A DNA stretch of 64,000 nucleotides, from positions 35,338 through 99,337 of the forward strand of contig JBKBMG010000014.1 in the NCBI GenBank assembly GCA_046295975.1, read 5' to 3'. The notes below the pieces were generated by a model. The model saw only the letters and a list, made by a program, of their open reading frames with translations. It was not told the origin of the DNA and searched no databases. The stretch is from UBA2357 sp046295975 (lineage in GTDB: Bacteria; Pseudomonadota; Gammaproteobacteria; Burkholderiales; Rhodocyclaceae). Below, piece by piece: positions 50,881 to 59,135 of the stretch. Made by a program: the position numbers and the translations under genes. Position 1 is the first letter of the stretch, and each line of letters starts with the position of its first letter.

Positions 50881-52757
50881 GTTCCCAATTCAAGCTGCTC
50901 GAAGAACGCCGCTTCCTGCCCTTCTTCATCACGCAGTTCCTGGGCGCGTTCAACGACAATTTCTACAAGAACGCGCTGGTGGTGCTGATCACCTTCCAGG
51001 CGGCGCAGCTCACCACGCTGTCGCCGGGCGTGCTGGTGAATCTCGCCGCCGGCGTGTTCATCCTGCCCTTCTTCCTGTTTTCGGCGACCTCGGGCCAGCT
51101 AGCCGACAAGTACGAGAAGAGCCGGCTGATCCGCTTCACCAAGCTGTTGGAGATCGCCATCATGGTGCTGGCGGCGGTCGGCTTCGCGCTGATGTCGCTG
51201 TCCATGATGCTGGCGGTGCTGTTCCTGATGGGTACCCAGTCGGCGATCTTCGGCCCGGTGAAGTACGCGATCATTCCCCAGCAGTTGCGCGAGGAGGAAC
51301 TGGTCGGCGGCAACGCGCTGGTGGAGGCCGGCACCTTTGTTGCGATCCTGGTGGGCACCATCGTCGGTGGACTGTTGATCGCGGTGCCCAGCGGGGCGAC
51401 CTGGGTGTCGGCCGGGGTGATCGCGGTGGCGGTGGCGGGGTATTTCGCCAGTCGCGGCATTCCACAGGCGGCGGCGGCCGACCCCGGTTTGCGGGTGAAC
51501 TGGAACCCGATCACCCAGACCTGGCACATGGTGCAGTTCACCCGCCGCAATCGCACCGTGTTTCTGTCCATCCTCGGGGTGTCGTGGTTCTGGTTCTACG
51601 GTGCGCTGTTCCTGTCGCAGTTTCCGGCTTTTGCCGCCGAGTACCTGGGTGGCGACGAACGCGCGGTGACGCTGCTGCTGGCGATGTTCTCGGTGGGCAT
51701 CGGGGTGGGCTCACTCGGCTGCGAGAAGATGTCGGCGGGCAAGGTGGAACTCGGCCTGGTACCGTTTGGCGCGATCGGCCTGTCGCTGTTCGCACTCGAC
51801 CTGTGGTGGGCCAGCCCGGCGCTGGGCGCCTATGGCAGCGGCCTGCCGGTGTCCGAGATGCTGGCGCGCCCGGGCACCTGGCGGGTGCTGTTCGATCTGG
51901 TGATGATCGGGGTGTTCGGCGGCTTCTTCATCGTGCCGCTGTACGCGCTGATCCAGAGCCGTTCCGAGCCTTCCCACCGCTCACGCATCATCGCCGGCAA
52001 CAACATCCTCAATGCCTTGTTCATGGTGGTGGCCGCCGGCATGGGTGCCGGCCTGCTGGCCGCCGGGCTGAGCGTGCCGCAGCTGTTCCTGGTGACCGGC
52101 CTGCTCAACGTCGCGGTGGCGGTGTTCATCTTTACCCTGGTGCCGGAATTCCTGCTGCGCTTCATCGTGTGGATGCTGGTGCACACCGTCTATCGCCTGC
52201 GGGTGGAAGGCATGGAACACGTGCCCGAGCGCGGTCCGGCGCTGATCGTGGCCAACCACGTGAGCTTTGTCGACGCCCTCATCATCATGGCCGCATGCCG
52301 CCGGCCGATTCGCTTCGTCATGGACCACCGCATCTTCCGCTGGCCGGTGCTTTCCTTCGCCTTCCGCACCAGTCGGGCGATTCCGATCGCATCGGCGAAG
52401 GAAGATCCAGCGATGATGGAGCGCGCCTTCGAGGAAGTGGCCAAGGCACTGGAGGCGGGCGAACTGGTGGGCATCTTCCCCGAAGGGCGGATTACCGACA
52501 CCGGCGATCTCTACCCTTTCCGCCCTGGCATCGCCCGCATCCTTGCGCGCACGCCGGTCCCGGTGGTGCCGATGGCCTTGCGCGGGCTGTGGGGCAGCTT
52601 CTTCAGTCGCAAGGGCGGTCCGGCGATGACGCGGCCGTTCCGCCGTGGCGCGTTCAACCGTGTGGAAGTCGTGGCGGCCGCGGCACTTGCGCCCGAGGCC
52701 GTCACGCCCGAAGGCTTGCAGGTTCAGGTGGCTGGTCTGCGTGGTGAATTGCGGTGA
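50877..52757 (+). CDS. MFS transporter fused to PlsC acyltransferase, LplT-like
   Basis: A 626-residue fusion. The first ~420 residues are a 12-helix MFS transporter opening LPFFITQFLGAFNDNFYKNALVVL, as in LplT lysophospholipid flippases. The C-terminal ~200 residues form a second PlsC domain (NHVSFVDALI, about residue 460; FPEGRITDTGDLYPF). With the upstream Aas-like enzyme this splits the usual LplT-Aas arrangement into two proteins, each with its own PlsC domain. The likely role is import and reacylation of lysophospholipids. It overlaps the previous gene by ATGA and the next by GTGA. Confidence 0.88.
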   Translation: MSSQFKLLEERRFLPFFITQFLGAFNDNFYKNALVVLITFQAAQLTTLSPGVLVNLAAGVFILPFFLFSATSGQLADKYEKSRLIRFTKLLEIAIMVLAAVGFALMSLSMMLAVLFLMGTQSAIFGPVKYAIIPQQLREEELVGGNALVEAGTFVAILVGTIVGGLLIAVPSGATWVSAGVIAVAVAGYFASRGIPQAAAADPGLRVNWNPITQTWHMVQFTRRNRTVFLSILGVSWFWFYGALFLSQFPAFAAEYLGGDERAVTLLLAMFSVGIGVGSLGCEKMSAGKVELGLVPFGAIGLSLFALDLWWASPALGAYGSGLPVSEMLARPGTWRVLFDLVMIGVFGGFFIVPLYALIQSRSEPSHRSRIIAGNNILNALFMVVAAGMGAGLLAAGLSVPQLFLVTGLLNVAVAVFIFTLVPEFLLRFIVWMLVHTVYRLRVEGMEHVPERGPALIVANHVSFVDALIIMAACRRPIRFVMDHRIFRWPVLSFAFRTSRAIPIASAKEDPAMMERAFEEVAKALEAGELVGIFPEGRITDTGDLYPFRPGIARILARTPVPVVPMALRGLWGSFFSRKGGPAMTRPFRRGAFNRVEVVAAAALAPEAVTPEGLQVQVAGLRGELR

Positions 52758-52963
52758 ATACGCCATCCGGTCGGCGCCAGGCGCCCGACTGCAATCGTTG
52801 CGCCGGTTTCTACATCACCCACGAACCGGCCATGCCCTACGGCTGCCGTTTCATGGCCTTCCGCAGTCGACAACTGCCCTGTCGGGTGGTCGAGGCGGCC
52901 TCGGGCATGCCTTGCCTGCGCTTCCAGGCGCGCGACGGCGGGCGCGTCAAGCCAGGGGGGTGA
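52754..52963 (+). CDS. Small Cys-motif protein
   Basis: A 69-residue protein with a GTG start overlapping the stop of the MFS-PlsC gene. It shows CNRCAGFYITHEPAMPYGCRFM and a downstream MPCLRF, a Cys/His pattern that recurs in small conserved proteins sometimes annotated by similarity as uracil-DNA glycosylase. It lacks the size and motifs of a glycosylase. Metal or cluster binding is possible. Its end overlaps the convergent intradiol dioxygenase gene by 17 bp. Confidence 0.65.
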   Translation: MNTPSGRRQAPDCNRCAGFYITHEPAMPYGCRFMAFRSRQLPCRVVEAASGMPCLRFQARDGGRVKPGG

Positions 52964-53573
52964 GGACGATGTCGAAACGCCCCAGGTGCACCCCGCTGCC
53001 ATCCGCTTCGAAGCGCACCCAGCGACAGTCTTCCGGGTCGCGGTCCACGCCGTCACGCCGCTCGCGCGCGCTGCCGCGCTCATCCGCCCAGTAGGACTGG
53101 GTGACCAGCGGTTGGTGGCCGTCGGCGACGATGCGCCAGTGGATGTGGCGGCGGCGGTTGCCGTAGTGGCCGGGCACGATGCTGTCGAAGTGGTAGTGCC
53201 CCTCGACGTTGGTGAGACTCATGCCACGCAGATTGATCTGTTGCGGATCGTAGCGCGATACGTCGCCACTGCCGTTGGGGTGGTAGTCGCCGTGGTCGTC
53301 GCAGTGCCAGATCTCCACCACCGCCCCCGCCAGTGGCTGGCGGCCGTCAGCCCCCCCGAATACCGTGCCTTCCACCCGCATCGGCGTCCCCGGTGCGCGG
53401 CGCGGGTTGATGTTGGCGAGCAAGTCGGTGTTGCGCACATAGAAGGGCCCGGCGGTGGCTGCGCCGGTCGGGCCGCAGTGACCGGCGGCAAACGCCGACG
53501 ACAACCCGGCGGCCAGTGGCGACAGGCCCAGAACGGTGACGAGACGGCGGCGGTTGCGGGCGAGTGGGGTCAT
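52947..53573 (-). CDS. Exported intradiol ring-cleavage dioxygenase-like protein
   Basis: A 208-residue protein of the protocatechuate 3,4-dioxygenase beta-sandwich family. A basic N-terminus with hydrophobic core (RRRLVTVLGLSPLAAGLSSAFAAGH) indicates export, probably through Tat. The iron-ligand region is visible as HPNGSGDVSRYD and VPGHYGNRRRHIHW (Tyr, Tyr and two His). Soluble intradiol enzymes are cytoplasmic; exported members of this group are common but poorly characterised. The ATG at 53573 is used. It stands alone. Confidence 0.8.
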   Translation of the reverse strand: MTPLARNRRRLVTVLGLSPLAAGLSSAFAAGHCGPTGAATAGPFYVRNTDLLANINPRRAPGTPMRVEGTVFGGADGRQPLAGAVVEIWHCDDHGDYHPNGSGDVSRYDPQQINLRGMSLTNVEGHYHFDSIVPGHYGNRRRHIHWRIVADGHQPLVTQSYWADERGSARERRDGVDRDPEDCRWVRFEADGSGVHLGRFDIVLTPLA

Positions 53574-53975
53574 GAGGGGCTCCTGGTGCGGCGACGGACC
53601 GACGCCGGAGCGCCGCCGCAGGGCTGTTGGTCGGGGGATTTCGTCATCGCCGCGCGCGGCGGCGACACGTGTTGTGCCGGTAAGCGCTGCGACCGGATGC
53701 CGGGTCAAGCGTTCCCGCCCACCACTTCCGGGTATCGCGCGGCGGCAGCACGGACCCGGCGATTTCTGCGCGGTCGTACCGAGCCAGCGGATGTCCGCCT
53801 GAAGGCGTGCGCTCATGTGGGCGTTTGACGAGCAGGGCGATCGGTGTCGTCCGTCCCGTTGTGGTGCCGGCAAGCCGTGGGGCGGCTTTGCCGTTCGTCG
53901 GCTGGTGATCGCCAGGGGTCGACGGCGATGAACACCAAGGCATATAGTTTGCATTTTTCGCCAGCACGAAGGTAT
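53574..53975. other. Divergent gap between dioxygenase and lipoprotein genes
   Basis: These 402 bp carry no convincing gene. A GC palindrome lies near 53651. An AT-rich patch at about 53938-53975 just before the lipase-like start is the only promoter-like composition seen. Confidence 0.4.
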
Positions 53976-55307
53976 ATGATGAAAGCGCAAACAATGCTCC
54001 TGGGCGCGATAGCGGCCGTGCTCACGGCCTGTGGTGGCGGCAGCGGAGGGTCGGTCGAACCGCCTGCGGCGCCGCTGCAGCCGGGTTCGCTGCGGGCGGC
54101 CCCGACCTTGGTCGCCACCCTCGATGCGGCCACGCTCAACCAGTTGATCGGCACCTACGGCGAGCAGGCCGGTGTCGGGCCGGCGCCGTGCGACGTGCGA
54201 GTGGTCGCCATCGACTACCACACCCCGGGTACCGACGGCACCCTGAGCAATGCCTCCGGTGTGGTGTTGCTGCCCAGTGGCGCCGATCCGGCCTGCGCCG
54301 GGCCGCGGCCGCTGCTCGGCTATGGTCGCGGCACCGAGCCGCGGCGCAACGTGACCCTGGCCAGCCCCGAGTCGCCCGAAACCCTGCTGCTCGCCGCGGT
54401 GTTCGCTGCACGCGGCTACGCGGTGGTGGCGTCCGACATGCTCGGTCATGCCCGTTCCGAGCATGGTTTCCACCCCTATCTTCACGTCGCCTCCCAGGGC
54501 ACCAGCGTGCTCGATTCGTTGCGTGCGGCGCGCAGCGTGGCCGGCGACCTGGGCGTTGCGCTGTCCGGCCAGGTGCTGCTGGCCGGCTATTCCCAGGGCG
54601 GACATTCGGTGGCGTCGGCCCAACGGGCGATCGAGGCCTTGCCCGGGGGTGAGTTCCAGGTTGTGGCCGCGTCCTACATGGCTGCGCCCATCGATCTGGT
54701 CGCGGCGGTGCGCAATCCCGAGGCGGTGCAGAGCTACGAAGTGTTCGCCACCCTGCTGCTCACCGGCTACCAGCGCGTCTATGGCAACATCTACGCGAAT
54801 CCGGCGGAGGCCTTCCGCAGCCCTTACGCCGAGGTCATCGAGAGTCTGCTGCCTGCGGATGATCTGGCCAGCGTGTTCGGCTCGGGCAAGCTGCCCGCCT
54901 CCGCCGATCCGCGCGAGAACATGGTGGCACTGATGCAGCCGGCCTTCCTCGAGGCGGTGCAGTCCGACGTCAACCATCCGTTGGTAGGCGCGGCCGCGCA
55001 GAACAGCTTCATGGATTGGGTGCCGGCGGTGCCGGCGCTGGTCTGCTACGGCCTGGAGGATCCGATGGTGCCTTCAGCGCTGCACAGCCTGCCCTACGTC
55101 CAGGGCCTTGCCGAGCGGGGCTTCAGCCACGTCGGCGCGCTCGACGTTGATCCGATGGTGCGCCAGGTGTTCGGCGAAAATGGCGCGGTCCCCACCCACC
55201 CCGAAGCCATTGCGGCCTATTACGCCCGTTATCACCTGGAGTATCTGCCGCCGCTGTGCATGCTGGCGACGCTGGGCTTCTTCCAGGCGGGCGCCGGCAC
55301 GCCCTGA
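53976..55307 (+). CDS. Alpha/beta hydrolase lipoprotein, secretory-lipase-like
   Basis: A 443-residue exported lipoprotein. The lipobox is in AAVLTACGG, giving Cys at about residue 18. The nucleophile elbow GYSQGG, an acid candidate in YGLEDPMVP and a late His in GFSHVGALD form a credible Ser-Asp-His triad. Similar LIP-type proteins act on acylglycerols or polyesters at the cell surface. The start at 53976 (MMKAQT) follows GAAGG; the next codon is also ATG. Upstream in-frame starts lack a lipobox at the right distance. Confidence 0.8.
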   Translation: MMKAQTMLLGAIAAVLTACGGGSGGSVEPPAAPLQPGSLRAAPTLVATLDAATLNQLIGTYGEQAGVGPAPCDVRVVAIDYHTPGTDGTLSNASGVVLLPSGADPACAGPRPLLGYGRGTEPRRNVTLASPESPETLLLAAVFAARGYAVVASDMLGHARSEHGFHPYLHVASQGTSVLDSLRAARSVAGDLGVALSGQVLLAGYSQGGHSVASAQRAIEALPGGEFQVVAASYMAAPIDLVAAVRNPEAVQSYEVFATLLLTGYQRVYGNIYANPAEAFRSPYAEVIESLLPADDLASVFGSGKLPASADPRENMVALMQPAFLEAVQSDVNHPLVGAAAQNSFMDWVPAVPALVCYGLEDPMVPSALHSLPYVQGLAERGFSHVGALDVDPMVRQVFGENGAVPTHPEAIAAYYARYHLEYLPPLCMLATLGFFQAGAGTP

Positions 55308-55317
55308 ACCAGGCCTT

Positions 55318-55344
55318 GCGGCCACGGCGCAGGCGAGTGGCCGC
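55318..55344. terminator. Hairpin between convergent lipoprotein and dehydrogenase
   Basis: An 8-bp perfect stem GCGGCCAC/GTGGCCGC with an 11-base loop in the 73-bp convergent gap. No T-run follows. Confidence 0.5.
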
Positions 55345-55380
55345 GCCGCGGTGTCGTGGCGGAGCCCCGCACCCCGTGCA

Positions 55381-56370
55381 TCAGTTTGGGGGGTCCGGCG
55401 GTGGAGGCGGGGGAGCCGGCTCCACCAGGGTGCGCGGCCGGCCGGCGACGAAGTGCTCGATGTTGTCGATGAGCTGGTCGGCGAGCGCTTGTTGGGCTTC
55501 GTGCGAGGCCCAGGCGACGTGTGGGGTAAGGATGAAGTTGTGACGGGAGGCGATCCGCATCAGCGGGTGGTCCGCGGGCGGGGGTTCGCCGTCGGTGACG
55601 TCGAAGCCGGCACCGCTGATCAGGCCCTCGTCCAGGGCGCGCACCAAGGCGTGTTCGTCCACCAGGCCGCCGCGGGCGGTGTTGATCAGCAGGGGCTTGC
55701 GCGCCATTGCGCGGAACTCCGGTAGCGCAATCAGGCCGCGGGTTTCGTCGCTGAGGGGACAGTGCAGGCTGATCACGTCGCTGGTGGCGAGCACTTCGTC
55801 CCAGGGGGTATAGCCGGGGCCGGCTGCGCCGTGCTTGCGCGCGGCGAATACCGGCTCCATGCGAAAGGCCCGCCCCAGTTCTGCCACCCGCTCGCCGAGC
55901 ACGCCGCGCCCGATGATCCCCAGGCGGCGGCCCGCGAGGTCGCGCACCGGGTGGTTGAAGAAGCAGAACTGGCGGGACTGCTGCCATGCTCCGGCGATGA
56001 CGTCGTCGCGGTAGGCCACGAGGTTGCGCTGCAGCGCCAGCATGAGGGCGAAGACGTGTTCCGGTACGGTGTCCACCGCGTAGCCGCGGATGTTGCACGC
56101 CGCGATGCCCCGCGCTGCGCAGGCGGCCTTGTCCACGCCATCCGTTCCGGTCGCGGCCACCGCGATCAGCTTCAGCTCGGGCAGTTGCGCGATTGTGCCG
56201 GCCTCGAGCCGGACCTTGTTGGTGACCGCGATGCTCGCGCCCGTCAGTCGCGCCACGACTTCGTCTGGCGCGGTATGGGGGTATTCGACGAACTCGTGGT
56301 CGAAGCCAGGCTTGCGTACGCGTACGGCCGGCGCGAGGGATTCGCGATCGAGGAAGACGATTCGGTGCAT
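55381..56370 (-). CDS. D-isomer 2-hydroxyacid dehydrogenase, hydroxypyruvate-reductase-like
   Basis: A 329-residue NAD(P)-dependent dehydrogenase. The nucleotide fold reads LGIIGRGVLGERVAELGRAF; the catalytic Arg lies in LLINTARGGLVDEHAL, the Glu in FDVTDGEPPPADHPL and the His in FILTPHVAWAS. It closely resembles glycerate/hydroxypyruvate dehydrogenases. The final ten residues form an unusual poly-proline tail (PAPPPPPPDPPN). The ATG at 56370 is the family start; the longer open frame merges it with an unrelated upstream frame. It follows the AAA ATPase by 29 bp. Confidence 0.88.
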   Translation of the reverse strand: MHRIVFLDRESLAPAVRVRKPGFDHEFVEYPHTAPDEVVARLTGASIAVTNKVRLEAGTIAQLPELKLIAVAATGTDGVDKAACAARGIAACNIRGYAVDTVPEHVFALMLALQRNLVAYRDDVIAGAWQQSRQFCFFNHPVRDLAGRRLGIIGRGVLGERVAELGRAFRMEPVFAARKHGAAGPGYTPWDEVLATSDVISLHCPLSDETRGLIALPEFRAMARKPLLINTARGGLVDEHALVRALDEGLISGAGFDVTDGEPPPADHPLMRIASRHNFILTPHVAWASHEAQQALADQLIDNIEHFVAGRPRTLVEPAPPPPPPDPPN

Positions 56371-56399
56371 GGTGTGTGGTGTCGGGATCGGTGGGCGCG

Positions 56400-57944
56400 T
56401 CAGTCCGCCATCACGCAGCGCTCGGCGGCCCAGTTGCGCAGCGCACCGACCTTTTCGGCCATGATCACCGACAGTGGACGACTGCGTCCGATCTCGGCGA
56501 GCAGCATGGCCATGTCCGGGCTGCGATTGTCGGGCAGCGCCTCGTAGAGGGTGGAGACCACCGCCTGTTCGATTTCGGCGCCCGACATGCCTTCGCTGCG
56601 CAATGCCAGAGCGCGCAGGTCGAAGGTGGCGAGGTCGAGTTGATGGCGGGTGAGGTGGATGCGGAAGATGGTCTCGCGCGCCGGCGCATCGGGCAGGTCG
56701 ACGAAGAACAGCTCGTCGAAGCGGCCTTTGCGGATCAGCTCGGGCGGCAGCAGTTGGACTTCGTTGGCCGTGGCGACGATGAAGATGCGCGCGCTGCGCT
56801 CGGCCATCCAGGTAAGCAGGGTGCCGAGCACGCGGCGTGACACGCCGCCGTCGTTGCCATCGGCGGACAAGCCCTTCTCGATCTCGTCTATCCACATCAC
56901 CACTGGCTGCATGCCCTCCGCCGCGGCCAGCGCTTCGCGCAGCTTGCGTTCGGTCTCGCCATGAAACTTGTCGTAGAGCGAGGCGATGTCCAGGCGCAGC
57001 AGCGGCAGCCCCCAGTCTGCGGCGGTGGCCTTGGCGGCGAGGCTCTTGCCGGTGCCCTGCACGCCGGTGATGAGCACGCCTTTCGGTGCGGGCAGGCCCG
57101 GGCGGCTGACTTCGCCGAGGAAGATCGGCTTGCGCTGGGCGAGCCAGCGCCGCAGCCGGGTAAGGCCGCCGATCGACCCTGCGCCGTCTAGCGCGGCTTC
57201 CAGGGTGAGGCCGGGCATGGTCTTCTGCTTGTAGCTGGCGGCGCGCTGCAGGTCGTCGCGGGTAAGCGCGCCGTCGTTGCGGATGACCTGGCGCATCAAC
57301 TGGCGCACGTCTTCCTCGCACAAACCCATGGCGTAACGCACCAGGGCGTCTTCCATGGCCGGGGTGCGTCTGACCGGGCGGTGGTTGCGTTCGTAGAGCT
57401 CGATTTCCTGCTTGAGCAGCGCCCGGATGCGCGCCTCGTCGGGCAGCGACAACTGCATCTGTGCGGAGTGGCGGGCGAGCTTGGGCGGCAGGTCGAGCTT
57501 GGGGCCGACCAGCACCAGGGTGCGGCCGTCGACCGCGTGGTCCAGCGCGATCTCGCGCAGCAGCCGCAGCACCACCGGGTCGTCGAAGTAGGGGTGGACG
57601 TCGTGCAGCACGTACAGTCCCTTCTGGCCGCGCTGGTCTATGTACTTGAGCGCGGAATGGATGGCGGCGGTGTCCTCGATGTCGCGATTGCGACTTTCCT
57701 GCGCGGCGGCGGCGGGACGGTAGTCGTCGGCCAGTTCGAGCGCATAGCCGGGCCGCCCGCCGGCCCCGTAGCGGAAGTTGAGATGCGACAGGCCGCTGGC
57801 GGCCGACCAGCGGAACAGCGGCAAGTCCTGCTCGCGGGCAAGGTCTTCGAGCAGCTTGAGCGCGCGCGCTTCCTCCATTGTCTCGATCACGATGATCGGG
57901 GTATGCGAGCGGATCAGGGCGGTGAGGTCGCGCAGGTCGTTCAT
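56400..57944 (-). CDS. AAA ATPase, Ycf46-like
   Basis: A 514-residue AAA protein. The N-terminal ~250 residues are the Ycf46-type regulatory region (NDLRDLTALIRSHTPIIVIETMEEARALKLL). The ATPase has Walker A GVQGTGKS (294-301), Walker B VVMWIDEIEKG (348-358), sensor 1 FIVATAN and the Arg-finger segment RKGRFDELFF. Proteins of this group are widespread in cyanobacteria and proteobacteria and associate with photosynthetic or CO2-related control in some; the role here is unknown. It is divergent from the YbjQ operon across 200 bp. Confidence 0.88.
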   Translation of the reverse strand: MNDLRDLTALIRSHTPIIVIETMEEARALKLLEDLAREQDLPLFRWSAASGLSHLNFRYGAGGRPGYALELADDYRPAAAAQESRNRDIEDTAAIHSALKYIDQRGQKGLYVLHDVHPYFDDPVVLRLLREIALDHAVDGRTLVLVGPKLDLPPKLARHSAQMQLSLPDEARIRALLKQEIELYERNHRPVRRTPAMEDALVRYAMGLCEEDVRQLMRQVIRNDGALTRDDLQRAASYKQKTMPGLTLEAALDGAGSIGGLTRLRRWLAQRKPIFLGEVSRPGLPAPKGVLITGVQGTGKSLAAKATAADWGLPLLRLDIASLYDKFHGETERKLREALAAAEGMQPVVMWIDEIEKGLSADGNDGGVSRRVLGTLLTWMAERSARIFIVATANEVQLLPPELIRKGRFDELFFVDLPDAPARETIFRIHLTRHQLDLATFDLRALALRSEGMSGAEIEQAVVSTLYEALPDNRSPDMAMLLAEIGRSRPLSVIMAEKVGALRNWAAERCVMAD

Positions 57945-58144
57945 GCCGTAGGTACGTGGATGAAATGTAGGTTTCGTATATTACCCGCATTTTTCGTGGC
58001 AATTTCGTCGCGCCGGGGTGGTGGCATCGTCCGTCATGACATCGGCGAAAAATCCGGTGAAATGGATTATACTGACACGTCATTTTTTCCGCTTTTCCCG
58101 CGGCGTGGCCGCGGGCGAGGCTTTCAGGGGATGGTGGGGACTAC
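57945..58144. promoter_or_regulatory. Divergent promoter region of the AAA ATPase and YbjQ operon
   Basis: A 200-bp gap, AT-rich near both ends. TATACT at 58068-58073 is a good -10 candidate for the YbjQ operon, with no strong -35 partner. Confidence 0.4.
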
Positions 58145-58459
58145 ATGCTGATCAGCAATATGGAAATCGTGCCGGGGCGCACGATCATCAAACACCTTGG
58201 CCTGGTTCAGGGCAGCACGGTGCGGGCCAAGCACATAGGCCGTGATTTCATGGCCGGACTGAAGAACATCGTCGGCGGCGAGCTCAAGGGCTATACCGAA
58301 CTGCTGGAAGACGCCCGGCGCGAGGCGACCGAGCGCATGCTGGTACAGGCCCAGGCGGTGGGTGCGAACGCGGTGTTGAACGTGCGCTTCTCGACCTCGT
58401 CGGTAGCCCAGGGGGCGGCAGAGCTGTTCGCCTACGGCACGGCGGTGGTGTTGGAATGA
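58145..58459 (+). CDS. ybjQ: YbjQ family (UPF0145) heavy-metal-binding-domain protein
   Basis: A 104-residue protein that matches YbjQ over its full length (opening MEIVPGRTIIKHLGLVQGSTVRAKHIGRDFMAGLKNIVGGELKGYTELL and VGANAVLNVRFSTSSV). YbjQ family members form small pentamers of unknown function. The stop overlaps the next ORF by ATGA. This is the first gene of a coupled operon. Confidence 0.87.
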   Translation: MLISNMEIVPGRTIIKHLGLVQGSTVRAKHIGRDFMAGLKNIVGGELKGYTELLEDARREATERMLVQAQAVGANAVLNVRFSTSSVAQGAAELFAYGTAVVLE

Positions 58460-58659
58460 GCGCCGTGACGGGCCGCCCCGAGCGGCGCTCATCCTTCCTC
58501 GGGGAGGTGGTCGCGCAGCGATCGGAGGGTCGTCCCCTTCGCGCCGTGACGGGCCGCCCCGAGCGGCGCTCATCCTTCCCCGGGGAGGTGGTCGCGCAGC
58601 GACCGGAGGGTCGTCCCCTTCGCGCCGTGACGGGCCGCGCGCGGGAGAAGCTGCAATGA
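58456..58659 (+). CDS. Repeat-encoded small ORF coupling the two YbjQ genes
   Basis: A 67-codon frame made of two copies of a 27-residue repeat (PERRSSF.GEVVAQR.EGR) plus a partial third. Its ATG overlaps the YbjQ 1 stop and its stop overlaps the YbjQ 2 start, so it is positioned as a translated link. The underlying DNA is an 81-bp tandem repeat that also reads as a protein on the other strand, a trait of repetitive intergenic elements. It may therefore be a translatable repeat rather than a functional protein. Confidence 0.4.
   Translation: MSAVTGRPERRSSFLGEVVAQRSEGRPLRAVTGRPERRSSFPGEVVAQRPEGRPLRAVTGRAREKLQ
58461..58638. repeat. 81-bp tandem repeat
   Basis: Two almost identical 81-bp units at 58461-58541 and 58542-58622, followed by 16 bases of a third. 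Only a few base changes separate the copies. The length is a multiple of three, so copies can be gained or lost without breaking the coupled reading frame. Confidence 0.9.
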
Positions 58660-59135
58660 TGCCCTTGTTCGAGATTCTGGTCGCACTGGTATCACTGGTG
58701 GTGGGTTTCGTGATCGGCCGGGTGGCGGAAAAGCGTCACTACCGGTCCATCATCGAGCGCGAACGCCAGTTCGCCAATCTGCTGGTGTTCGCCGAGCGCC
58801 TGCCGCCGCCGATTCATCCGGCGCCGGCGTCGCAACTGGTGTCCGGCTCAGTGGTGGTGTCGGTGGATTACTTCAAGCGCTTTGTGGCCGGTCTGCGCAT
58901 GATGGTGGGTGGGCGCTTCGGCAGCTACGAGTCGCTGCTCGACCGTGCGCGGCGCGAGGCGGTGCTGCGCATGAAGCAGCAGGCGCGCGGCCTGGGCGCA
59001 AACAGCATCTTCAACGTCAAGTTCGAGACCACCTCGATCTCCAAGGGGGCGTCCAAGACCATTGGCTCGGTGGAAGTCTTCGTCTATGGCACGGCTTTGA
59101 TTCCGCGCCCGCAGGTCCATGGAGAAACGCACTGA
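58656..59135 (+). CDS. Membrane-anchored YbjQ-like protein
   Basis: A 159-residue protein. Residues 1-24 form an N-terminal helix (LFEILVALVSLVVGFVIGRVAE), followed by a charged linker and a YbjQ domain (SVDYFKRFVAGLRMMVGGRFGSYESLLDRARREAVLRMKQQARGLGANSIFNVKFETT). It is a second, membrane-anchored copy of the first gene's domain. The start codon overlaps the repeat ORF, and the C-terminus overlaps the M48 peptidase gene by 17 bp. Confidence 0.85.
   Translation: MMPLFEILVALVSLVVGFVIGRVAEKRHYRSIIERERQFANLLVFAERLPPPIHPAPASQLVSGSVVVSVDYFKRFVAGLRMMVGGRFGSYESLLDRARREAVLRMKQQARGLGANSIFNVKFETTSISKGASKTIGSVEVFVYGTALIPRPQVHGETH

Noticed and set aside
55381..58083. 900-codon minus-strand frame
   Set aside because: It joins the real 2-hydroxyacid dehydrogenase to Arg/Pro/Ala-rich translation opposite to or out of frame with the AAA ATPase. 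Only the last 329 codons are a gene.
58124..58573. 149-codon minus-strand frame over the tandem repeat and YbjQ 1
   Set aside because: It is antisense to YbjQ 1 and contains only repeat translation at its start.
58461..58638. Possible CRISPR-like array
   Set aside because: The units are contiguous with no unique spacers, so it is a plain tandem repeat.
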